Source: Bugula neritina
Lineage: Eukaryota > Bryozoa > Gymnolaemata > Cheilostomatida > Bugulidae
DNA length: 64,000 nt
Direction of reading: 5' to 3'
NCBI GenBank assembly: GCA_964035545.1
Contig: OZ037769.1
Span: 6,072,429-6,136,428, forward strand
Below, piece by piece: positions 36,901-47,840 of this stretch (position 1 is the stretch's first letter; each line of letters starts with the position of its first letter). The notes beneath the pieces were generated by a model. It was given only the letters and a program-made list of their open reading frames with translations. It was not told the origin of the DNA and did no database searches. Both the position numbers and the translations under genes were made by a program.

Positions 36901-39900
36901 GACCATCTCAGCTGCTGTCTGACTGTCTAGACATATAATATAATGTAATACAATATAATAGATATCCCAAGCATTGAATAATTGTGATGGACCGCAGCCA
37001 AATGTACCAGGCTATGAGACCTGGCAAACACCTCGGCTGTGTCCTATTAGTTGTACTCAGAGACTTCAATGGCTGACCTTACTCGCTTTCTGAGTTTGGA
37101 GTTTTTATTGGAACTAAGTTTGACTTCTGCACCTTCCATGTTATGACTTCACATTTGCACAAAGTTGTAAATGTTACAAGGAATATTTTGAGTAGGTTGT
37201 GCACTATTAAGCTTTTCAAAACACTTGAATAAGTTGGGAATGTCTTCACAACATTCCGGAAACATTGTTGCATCCTTTTGTAGTCTATTTGTTTGGTATT
37301 TTTTAAAAGAAAACTATTGTTCATAAGTTTTTGTTCTAAAACTGCGAAGCGCTTGTAGTGAAGTGAAATAGTTGGTACAGCAGCTGCAATTCAGCATATT
37401 TGTATAACTTTAAATATTAAAACTTATTCTAGTATCTGGTATTCAGTATTCATTACTTGGTATCTAGTACTTAGTATTCAGTGATTAGTACTCAGTATTT
37501 AGTACTGAGTATGTAGTACCCAGTACTGAGTACTTGGTATTTAGTACTGAGTATGTAGTACCCAATACTTAGTATCCTCCATGTATGAATGTGTTTGTAT
37601 CTCAACAGGTCGATCTGAACCAACTGCTCCGGGCAGTATGTCTGGGGCAGCCGTGTGCGTCCAGAGCCGAGTTTCCGGCAGCAGTGAGGTATCTGCAGAG
37701 ATATGCTTAGCCTGGCACATGCCCACTGTAAGTATATTGTATGTATTCCAACTCTAAGTATATTGTATGTGTTCCAAATCTAAGTATATTGTATGTATTC
37801 CACTCTAAGTATGTTGTATGTATTCTACTGTAAGTATATTGTATGTATTCCCGCTGTATGTACACTGTATGTATACTTCCTGTGAGTATATTGTAGGTAT
37901 GTTTACTGTTGGTACATTATAAAGATAGTATGGGTTGGGTAGAATTGTTCTAGAAGCAGCTCCGAGTTGGGGGTGAATTAGTGCAGTAGTTTGGGGTTCT
38001 CAAGCTTGGAGTTAGGGGACCTAACTCCAAGCTTGAGAATCCCCAAACTACTGCACTAATTCACCCCCAACTCTGAGCTGCTTTTAGAATAATTCTGTTG
38101 GTAGTATTCAGTATAAGTTAAAATAGTTACTGTAGTTGGTTTGCATGTGTCACAGTCTATGTGAGCATCGGCCTCATAGTTTAATATATCACCATAGTCT
38201 ATGGACCTTATAGGTAGAGTTTGGGGGTGGTGGCGGGATATACAGGAGGCGCTATGCTCGTTGGTTCCCGGGTGACAATGCTGGTGTGGAGTTGTGTTCT
38301 TATGCTCTGTCAGCATACCACAGCTGGGATAAACAAATAGAAGAGTGGCAGAGACCAGTCATAAGTTCATCGTAAGTTTGGTTCTCCTGACAAGTAACTG
38401 TATATCTGTAACGTCTGCATGAGTTACTGTGACGTCTGCATGAGTCACTGTGACGTCTGCATGAGTTACTGTGACGTCTGCATGAGTTACTGTGACATCT
38501 GTATGAGTTACTGTGACGTCTGAATGAATTACTGTGACATCTACATGAGCTACTGGTGCTAATGGTCAAACTAATTGCCGTATTTTTAGGGTAACTTAAG
38601 TTTTGATTTCTTTCAGTTTTTACATGAAATATGAGGTGTTAGCAAACACTTGCAGTTAGATATTCTCCATAATGTACACTGACTTGCTGTAGTATATCAG
38701 TGATAGATTACTACTGCACAGTTCACAAACATCACTCTGAACGTTACATAACAATTGACTAGTACTATTTCTGGGATGGTTCAAGACTGTCTAAATGTCT
38801 GTGCTGTGTTATATTTAGGCTGCGTATTTCAAGTCCACATAACTTTGTTTTCCAACTTTGAAAGTCATCCAACTTGTGAAACTGGACTTTATTTATAGAA
38901 GGTTGTTCAAAGCAAAAGAGAAAAACATTTGATAGACATGTAACCTCCATGTCATTTCTAATTGAATTTTTTATGATATTATTTATGTATATGTAGCATG
39001 TCATTATTAACTTTTTCAACCTATATATTATCGTTTTATTATAGTCTTGCATGTTGAGATAGGCTGAAAATACCCTGTCTGCGTGGTTTTTTTACCAATG
39101 CCTTGAGTTCCTTTGTCCTATCTACAACTGAGTCAGCCCTAGAACCTGCTGGCTGTTTATTCTTTTGGGATACTCTCATACCTCCCCTATCAAATAGTAA
39201 CTAGTTTTAGCAAAGGCAGTTTGGATACTGGCTATATTCCTAACAGAACAACATGTGTGAAATATGAGTAAATAAGGTGTATGCTGGTAGATGGCAAGTG
39301 TACAGGCTCCAATAGGAATCTACCTTTCACTAGCTCCCTCAGAATTCCTTGAAGTGTTGGCCCATGTCCCAAACCTTAGCATTGAACTCTGTTCTAGTGT
39401 GAAGTCTTTTTATAGTAATATTTACACACTGTAACAAGTGCACTGTGTAGTAATACACACTGTGACAGGTGCCCTGTGTAGTAATACACACTATGACAGG
39501 TGCCCTGTGTAGTAATACACACTATGACAGGTACCTTGTGTGGTAAGGTACACTGTGACATGTTTGTAGGCTCCCTTCCTGGTATAAATCTGCCATATTC
39601 AACGAGCTCTACTTTGTGTCTGATGGTGGTACTGTGTGGTTAGACAAGCTAGATGACAATTCAGTTGCAGAGGTTCATGAAACACAGCTGATCAATGAAT
39701 ATGGGAAGTTTGCCTACTTGGAAGGTACACAATCTGTCATTTCTTTAGTTCCGTAGCTCATGTAGCACTAATGTGTATACCATTGCAACAATGAGCAACT
39801 TCATTTTCTCCTATTTCTACCCACTGATTGACTCTTATTGTTGCAATCTTGCAATACATATTTTATTCTTTAGATAATTTGGTAAAAAGTTCAGATATGT

Positions 39901-42900
39901 TGTTTTTGTGAATAGCATAATTGAAGTTTGCGTAATTTTTGTTCCTGTGTAATAGGAGTGAATAATACTGTGAATAGTAGATTGCAGTCATACTTGATCA
40001 GCCATATATGAAAACACTTTCTAGGTCATGAATACAGGATGTACAATACATATGATGTCCACTTCTATGCTTCCTTTGCTCTTATAATGAACTGGCCTAA
40101 ATTGCAACTATCTCTACAGTATGATATGGGTAGGTCGTTGCATGTGGTACTCTCTATTTATTCATATTGAATACTCATCTCACAAATAATTTGTATTTTT
40201 GTGCTGATTATCACCTGTGGCTATCTTCCCATATTATGTAGATATACTGCATTGATACTAATGCCTGTATCTGTTTCATCATTCATTTGTGTATTTATTC
40301 TATATTTGGAGTTGCCTTACCAGAGGTTTATGTGTACAGTATATACTATAATTTAAATCTAAGCTCACTAGGAAAATCTGTTAGCGTATGTTTTAGAAAA
40401 GCTTGAAATACTTTTTGCTTGATCATTAAATTTTATCAACTTAATTACTGCAACACCACAGGACAAAAATAGCAATTTTTTGCATTTCTTTTCAACAGAA
40501 TTTAGTTGCTCATTAGTGGTGTTGTTAAGAATTCGGATTTACCATGGTTGCTTCATGGTATTGTGTTTGATGAAAATACATCTCAGATTCATTTGTAAAA
40601 CTACAACCAAAATTTAGCAGGTGTAAGCACTCAAAATTAGCATAGCAAAAGTTCTATTCAATTCATTTCTATTTCTCCTTGGTGTGTTCTGATTATGTAT
40701 ATAATACCTACTACTGTTCCATCTGGAGTTATGTTATATTGTACGTATGTGCTATTGCTACACTAGGAGTTATCTTACTATGTATGTGCTATTACTACAC
40801 TAGGAGTTATCTTACTATGTATGTGTTATTACTACACTAGAAGTTATCTTACTATGTATATGCTATTACTACACTAGGAGTTATCTTACTATGTATATGC
40901 TATTGCTACACTAGGAGTTATCTTACTATGTATATGCTATTGCTACACTAGGAGTTATCTTACTATGTATGTGTTATTTCTACACTAGGAGTTATCTTAC
41001 TATGTATATGCTATTGCTACACTAGGAGTTATCTTACTATGTATGTGCTAACACTACACTAGGAGTTATCTTACTGTGTATATGCTATTGCTACACTAGG
41101 AGTTATCTTACTATGTATGTGCTAACACTACACTAGGAGTTATCTTATTATTTATATGCTATTACTACACTAGAAGTTATCTTACTATGTATGTGTTATT
41201 ACTACACTAGAAGTTATCTTACTATTTATGTGTTATTACTACACTAGGAGTTATCTTACTATGTATATGCTATTGCTACACTAGGAGTTATCTTACTATG
41301 TATGTATTATTACTACACTAGAAGTTATCTTACTATGTATGTGTTATTTCTACACTAGGAGTTATCTTACTATGTATATGCTATTGCTACACTAGGAGTT
41401 ATCTTACTATGTATGTGCTAACACTACACTAGGAGTTATCTTACTGTGTATATGCTATTGCTACACTAGGAGTTATCTTACTATTTATATGCTATTACTA
41501 CACTAGAAGTTATCTTACTATGTATGTGTTATTACTACACTAGAAGTTATCTTACTATTTATGTGTTATTACTACACTAGGAGTTATCTTACTATGTATA
41601 TGCTATTGCTACACTAGGAGTTATCTTACTATGTATGTATTATTACTACACTAGAAGTTATCTTACTATGTATGTGTTATTACTACCCTAGGAGTTGTCT
41701 TACATTGTATTCATATGTTATTCCAGCTCATGCCATCAACTCAGTTGATCCTAAGGTGATCAGTTACATAATGGATGGAAAGACTGCACCAGTCAAGGAA
41801 GAGCACTGTGTACCACATGACCTTGGTGACCCAGGTAAGAAAACTCCAACACACATCTTATCACTATAACTACTTGCATGCTTTGCATGTTCAGCTCTTT
41901 AATGCTATATGATAGGACAATAAGTTGCAAGTTTTGTTTCTAACAATAAAAACACAGATGACTCTGAAATGCTGCCAAGCCAACTGTTACATAATGCAGA
42001 GTCAAGTTTCCATGATACGAATGGGTTTGTGGGTAATGGTTAACATTAACCTGTGGTTGTGGTTTCATTCATTGATATTGTCCCATGCATGAATGAAAAA
42101 TGGGTATGTAGTGAAATATGTTTTACTTCTAATTTTTAGTTTGTTTCACTTGCCATATTTGCCTCCTCCTCTTTCCTTTGTTATGTACAATAATATATAG
42201 CTTGTCTGTTTACTTCCCTGCATGGTTTGGGCGTTTATATAAGTTGTAATAAATTCATATAAACGGAGCTATGCTTTATCTGCATACAATGATTATATTA
42301 GCATACTTTCTACTCTATCACAAATGTTATTCTCAGCATGTTGTTACAGAGGATGAGCCGTGGAGTAACATCAACTGCTACACAATACACCCCACAGCTG
42401 ATTGGAAAGATCTCAACCCTAAGTTTGTGCTGCAAGTGATGAGGGACTACCATATTACTAAAGACAAAGAGTATTTATCTGATATGTTCCCTGTAGTACT
42501 GGTAGGTACAAAGAGTATAATTATGATATATTCCCTGTAGTGCTGGTAGGTACAAAGAGTATTTATCGAATATTTTGTCTAGTGATAAACACAGGTTTTT
42601 GACTTTTTCCTACAACATTCTTCTGTGAAATGTCAAAGCTGTCATTTATTAGAGTTGTCTTACATTTTGTGGTGTGTTCCAGTCAGTGATGAACAAGACG
42701 TTGAGGTTTGATATTGATGACGACGGTATGATAGAAAATGGTGGATACGCTGACCAGACGTACGACACGTGGACAGCTACCGGTACTAGTGCATACTGCG
42801 GGGGTCTGTGGCTGGCAGCTAACAGGGTGAGTGTTAAGAGACTTTCACTGGTTGTTTGTCTCTTACTAAAAAAAAATTGAATAGTATTTGAAGAGTTATA

Positions 42901-45884
42901 TTATCTGGAAGTCAAGTTTCTTGCTCTGTAAACCATTTGATTGTTTCACCTGAATCTTAATAATATGGTTATTATTTGTTTAAAATATCAACTTTTTTCA
43001 CCAGCAAACATATGCACTATGTTGACATATGTTATAAAATGTGCCTTTACTGCTTCTAGGAGTACTAAACTAGATTTAATGTGTAATTTACTTACATGGT
43101 TTATATACACATATCTAGTCCGATTAGTTTAGCTTACTAGAGATAGGCACAGCTTCTCATGTATTCAACTGTTGATTGCATTTTTAAGAATAACAAAGTA
43201 ATAATGTTTTTAATTTATCAGCTCTTATTATTATACTACGTGCATTTAATTGTTGTGGGAAATTTATACTGTATATCTAACTATAGGTACAATGTAGTAG
43301 TTTTTATAAATAGTCTGTGTATTCAACTGTTGAAAATTTTTGTGTTTTGAATTTAAGATACCAACATGTGTAAAAAGATGAAATTTATAGAGTGTACGTA
43401 ATACTGATTAGTTATTGTCTATCCCTGCAGTGTACTATAGAAATGTGTAAAATCCTGGACAAGTCTGAACATGTGGAACATTATCAACAGCTTCTAACCA
43501 GAGCATCTCAGGCTTATGATGAGAAACTGTGGAATGGTAGGTGTTTACGTGTAGATATCTTTGCTCAATTGGCGGTTGAATAAACTGATAATTTTTTGGA
43601 ATGGGTAGGTTTTTGGCTTTTAAATGGTTGTTTATTCAAGTGACAGTTGTTGAATATTTATATCTTAATAAAAATGATAATCAAAAGATGAGTGATTGCT
43701 GAATATAATATGATTATTATCTGCAGCTAAATACTATAATCATTATCTGCAGGTAAATATTATAATTACGACTCGAGTAAGAGTCGTCATCACCAGCACA
43801 TCATGTCCGACCAGCTGTGTGGTCACTGGTACCTCAAGTCATGTGGAATAACAGACGAGCAGGTGAGTTGCACTATTATTATGTAATCTACACTGGAGTT
43901 ATCTTTTCTCTTGGTATGTACTCTATACTAGAGTTATCTACTCCTTTAGTATGTACAGTCTACACTAGAGTTATCTACTCTATTAGTATGTACAGTCTAC
44001 ACTGAAGTTATCTACTCTATTAGTATGTACTCTACACTGGAGTTATCTGCTTTATTAGTATGTACAGTCTACACTGAAGTTATCTACTCTATTAGTATGT
44101 ACAGTCTACACTAGAGTTATCTACTCCTTTAGTATGTACAGTCTACACTAGAGTTATCTAGTCTATTAGTATGTACAGACTACACTGAAGTTATCTACTC
44201 TATTATTGTAATGCACTACAGTCTGTATAGTGTCCTCCATGTATTTCACAAGCAATTACAATATTCCGTTCAAGGTTGAATTATAGCCTGAGTCTGTGTG
44301 AGTAGATGGTAACATAATATTCCTGTAACATCATGCAGGTGTTTCCCTCGGCTAAAGTGAAGTCTGCATTGCGTACGATATATGAGAACAACGTGCAGAA
44401 GTTCGGTGGAGGTCATATGGGTGCTATTAATGGGTGCAAACCTGATGGGAAGGCAGACAGGACGACGGTGCAGTCTGAGGAGTTCTGGACGGGCGTTTCC
44501 TATGCCCTTTCTGCTAACTTCCTACAAGAGGTACAATTTTCAACTTGTACCTAAATATAGTACTTTAATTTTGGTTTGTCAATTTTATAACCAAATTAGA
44601 TGACAATTTATTCTCATGCTTTTGATCAGCTTTGCTGGGCTCATTTCAGCAGCTTTCTAAAAAGTCGTTGTCTGAAGACGTTTCTTGATCTCAAGCCTGT
44701 TTGAGTAAAATCATCTGATAAAGCACGTTATGTCAGAGCTAGTTTGTGTTTATTAGAATGAACAATAACATTGGGTGGATTTAATGTGTCGGTGTTATTG
44801 AGATTGGGTGATGGAAAAGTTGTGTAGGCTTATTTTAATATAAATAAATGTGCAGTTATTCTATTATATTCAGTTCTATAATGTTGTATTTTGTTATAGT
44901 ATATTATTTTATATTATAGTGTATAATGTGATATTGTATTATATTATGTTATACCATATTATTTTGCATTATGTTATGTTATATCATATTATATTCCGTT
45001 CTATGATATTGGACTGTGTTATATTATGTTATATTATAATATAATAATGTAAAAGTTATATTCTAATATGTTATGTTCTATTATAATATATTATAATGTT
45101 AACACACCTTGCCTTTATTCTCACACCCAGTTGTATTGCCTTCAGGACATGTTAAGTGAAGCGTTCCAGACCTCATATGGAGTGTACAGAGAGGTGTATG
45201 AGGAGAGAGGGCTGGCCTATCAGACCCCCGAAGCGTACATGGACAATGAGATATACAGGTCCCTAGGTTACATGAGACCTCTGGCTATCTGGAGCATACA
45301 GTGGGCTATTGAACAGTATCACCCTGAACTACTCAATGGTTAGATCTTGCCTTGCTCTATAATTGGTTATTGTTATGCACTTCGAACAGCATGATGTTTA
45401 TTATTGTAAAGTTACTGATTTGTTAAACCGATTAGAAACTCAGCTCTTTAATGTACAAACTTGTTTAAAATTCAAAACTTTTTGTTTTTCGATGGAACAC
45501 TCAAATTGCAATGAATTTGTGTTTGAAATTGAAAGTTGAAAAATATGGAATGTGATTCCTGCTTTTCTGCTCTGAGTTTTTCTTTTCAAAGTTTGAAACG
45601 CAGGAGTTTTGTGTAGTCGTTCATTCAGCTGCACTACATACATGTTCAGTGTTCATACGACCTTCACGAAAAGTTGCAGTTGTCTCCCATGTATAAAACT
45701 TGTATCTTCAGGTACCAAAGTGGTGGAGAAAGTTCACAGACTGGCTTCACTATCTAGCCTTAGTGCAATGTCACAGACAGTCTGTTCGGGTGGGGATACG
45801 GGGGAGTCACTAGATGCCCCACCCAACACTGCTGCTGAACACAATGGTGTAGTCAATGTGACTCCAGTGGTGGTCGCCAACTGA
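30971..45884 (+). CDS. GBA2: Non-lysosomal glucosylceramidase (GH116)
   Basis: Complete 19-exon model: 30971-31185, 31366-31454, 31571-31686, 33100-33324, 33939-34065, 35232-35356, 36714-36816, 37609-37727, 38214-38371, 39570-39724, 40025-40129, 41727-41834, 42350-42501, 42683-42826, 43431-43536, 43753-43862, 44339-44530, 45146-45338 and 45712-45884. All phases agree; 904 residues against 927 in human. The N-terminal domain has [20 protein letters not shown] and SPIIPHEYK. The catalytic domain has FNELYF (Glu about 438, the family nucleophile position), [37 protein letters not shown] and AYMRPLAIW-like [11 protein letters not shown]2 hydrolyses glucosylceramide to glucose and ceramide on the cytosolic face of ER, Golgi or plasma membrane. 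The acid/base Asp lies in the conserved blocks after residue 560; I cannot number it from memory. The last junction has a weak donor (GTTAGA) with an in-frame TAG if unspliced. Confidence 0.96.
32022..32171. mobile_element. TA-flanked MITE, copy 2
   Basis: A 150-bp element with ends CAGTGCTCCCTCTGATCTC and, inverted, CAGTGCTCCCTCCATATCTC, flanked by TA on both sides. It shares ends and internal blocks with 20506-20715. It lies in GBA2 intron 3; the short open frame across it is incidental. Confidence 0.75.
33458..33787. mobile_element. hAT-type MITE
   Basis: The left end CAGGGGTGTCTAACC and GAGGGCCAC, and the right end GGGGGCCACATCTGG then GACAGTGCTG, fit the familiar hAT terminal pattern. 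The flanks TTATAGTG and TAATATAG are a decayed 8-bp duplication at best. It contains a 14-bp poly-C run. In GBA2 intron 4. Confidence 0.6.
34811..35016. repeat. Foldback in GBA2 intron 5
   Basis: The left arm GTCACATTGCTAACTGTG, TCTGTAGACAAGGGG, GGGCATAAAA recurs in reverse complement on the right with a few small gaps; arms about 90 bp, loop a CTG/CTGCTG-rich stretch. Non-coding. Confidence 0.75.
35385..35470. repeat. 17-bp tandem array near GBA2 exon 6 donor
   Basis: About five copies of GTGTTACAGTATACATG-like units, starting roughly 30 bp after the donor at 35357. Confidence 0.75.
37720..37870. repeat. 26-bp array that includes the GBA2 exon 8 donor
   Basis: Copies of CTGTAAGTATATTGTATGTA with a TTCCA tail; the first copy carries the real donor at 37728 (ACT|GTAAGT), and a later copy near 37829 again reads ACTGTAAGTATATTG. 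Confidence 0.75.
37941..38095. repeat. Near-perfect 155-bp palindrome in GBA2 intron 8
   Basis: Arms of about 75 bp, 37941-38014 and 38020-38095, differ by three mismatches and one single-base gap; the spacer is about 5 bp. Arm blocks include GGGGGTGAATTAGTGCAG and CTCAAGCTTGGAGTTAG. Transcribed, it would form a very stable hairpin. Confidence 0.85.
38395..38548. repeat. 21-bp array with CRE-like half-sites
   Basis: About seven copies of TGACGTCTGCATGAGTTACTG, beginning about 25 bp after the GBA2 exon 9 donor. Most copies contain TGACGTC. Confidence 0.8.
39415..39569. repeat. About 32-bp array ending at the GBA2 exon 10 acceptor
   Basis: Four to five copies of CACACTATGACAGGTGCCCT plus GTGTAGTAATA. 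The last, diverged copy (TACACTGTGACATGTTTGTAG) supplies the acceptor AG at 39568-39569. Confidence 0.7.
40735..41726. repeat. 37-bp minisatellite before GBA2 exon 12
   Basis: About 26 copies of a 37-bp unit starting CTACACTAGGAGTTATCTTA. A higher-order duplication of ten units is visible: GTGTTATTTCTACAC at 40971 recurs at 41341, exactly 370 bp on. The last degenerate copy runs into the acceptor CCAG at 41723-41726. Confidence 0.9.
43888..44215. repeat. 37-bp minisatellite after GBA2 exon 16
   Basis: About nine copies of a 37-bp unit starting CTACACTAGAGTTATCTACT, beginning about 25 bp after the donor at 43863. It shares CTACACTAG(G)AGTTATCT and its period with the array at 40735-41726. Confidence 0.9.
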
Positions 45885-47840
45885 TGACTCACAACCTCCT
45901 CCATAACCAATGGTGTTGTACCTCGTCTTTCAATCTTATTTCTCTCTTCAGAATTCTCTACTACAAACTCAGGCTGTGTTCTAGTAGCATCAGAATTTGA
46001 GCTCTTAGGAAAAGTGCCTCAGGCTTTATATATGCAATTTTTTGTGTTCTGTCATTGAATATTTTCATTAAATGTGCATTTATATGATAACAATTGTTAT
46101 GAGATGTGGGAATCTTTTTGTTTTGTACTTGTGGCTACACTCTGATAACCTGTATATCTGCTGGTGTAGTGTTTAGGTAAATATTACAACTTAAAAGTCT
46201 AATATATTCATTTTATATTTTTTTTTGGTTAAAGAAAAATATTTGCATTTTTACTGAACCATTCTCTCAACCATCAAGTATTACTATATACATTCTATGG
46301 TTTTAGCTAAGTTTTATTACACTGGTAGCACATTCACTCTAGACTGCTTCTAATATTGATGCTGAGTCAGCAGTCACATGATCAGTTCTATCATTTGTGC
46401 ATGCTGTAGTTAGTCAAATATACCCATATGACATTGCCTGCAAGGTAGCTGTGATATGACAGGTACTTTGTAATAAAGCTATTCCCTGCTACATGCCACC
46501 TACTGACACATGTCACATACTGAACACTGTCATATACATGGTACGGTCACATGCTAAACACTGGCATATGTTACATACTGACACATGTCACATGCTGACA
46601 CATGCCACATGCTAAACGCTGTCATAAGCTAAACAGGGATACTCCTAAGCATCGCATACGTTTCTGTCTATGTTTTCAAATATGGTAGAGTTTTACGATT
46701 TTTACTAGGCCACTCAATGCTAAGATAAGTTTTTCTGGCTTTTGTTCAATAAAGCATTACCAGAAGGCTTAAAATTGCAACGATATTCTTTTTAAGAAAG
46801 TTGTTTTCTAATGATGTTTGTAAATGCTAGACTTGCATAATGGTCATATTGTTTAATGCACAATGTTTTATTTTTATTTTAGTACTAATTATTTATGTTT
46901 TACAGCACATGGCTAATAACTCAAGTTTTAGTTATCGTATGTCCTACAGATTTATCAGATTCCCTTGCTTACCATGATATCTACATTAATATTATTTATT
47001 TCATCAGTACTATGTAACATCCACATACCTATATGTTTTATTTTACTTCTTATTTTGCACTATTCATGTTATTTTCTGTGATGATTTTACAACTTCTATT
47101 GAAAAGGTGGGTTTTTAGTCAATTATAAAACAGGTGTATTGCATAGCATATAATAAATCTATTTGCATCTCAGCTGTTGGATGTGTTGTAGCTTTTGTCT
47201 ATATATGTTTTTTAAAAGAACTGTTCAGTTAGAGCTCTTTCATATACTGCCACTATAATACTTGCATAATATTACCTATTATTTTCATAGTAGCTTGTTT
47301 AAATAATTTCTTTCAAATGATGCATATTGCTCTATTATGTTCTACAATGTTATACTGGACTTTTATGGCAGTCCTAATTGTAGACTATTTGACAATAAAC
47401 ATCAAGTGCTCCAATGCACCCCTTATTGGCAGGTGCTTTATCTTGAAGTTTATCTTAACAAATTTCTTATTTAAAGGCAGTCAACTTATAGAAAAGAATT
47501 GATACAATTGTTAATGCAGTTAATAGCATTATCTGAATGTAATAACTATTGCCAATTGTACAGGTGAATGAGTTGTTACTACTGCTAGAGTGTAAACTTT
47601 TTGTTTACATCGGTTACGCTTAGCGACCACATTAAAACTATAGCATTAACCTTTAATTTACTATTTAATGTTATCTGAAATGAAGGTAACTACCTAATTA
47701 TAGTTCAATTTAACTATTCCACAGGTATGTTATTATACTAATAGTTATTTATCAATAAATATGTAAGAATACTAATCAGGTTTATCATTTGTATGTAGTC
47801 TGTATGACAAGTTGTATTTTATGTTGCTCTTGCTGCCGCT
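45885..47840. other. GBA2 3' flank and EFCAB6 5' flank
   Basis: No coding exon recognised. AATAAA at 46472 and 46748 are candidate GBA2 polyadenylation signals. Degenerate copies of a CACATGCTGACACATG-type unit lie at about 46495-46640. The short frame at 47317-47502 shows no family signal. The last 260 bp hold candidate ciliary-type regulatory sites. Confidence 0.55.
47591..47628. promoter_or_regulatory. Paired forkhead sites next to an X-box-like motif
   Basis: TGTAAAC (47591-47597) and TGTTTACA (47602-47609) form inverted forkhead-type sites, followed at once by GGTTACGCTTAGCGACC (47612-47628), which matches the RFX X-box with about two mismatches. The block lies about 215 bp before the EFCAB6-like start codon. 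Function is inferred. Confidence 0.35.
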
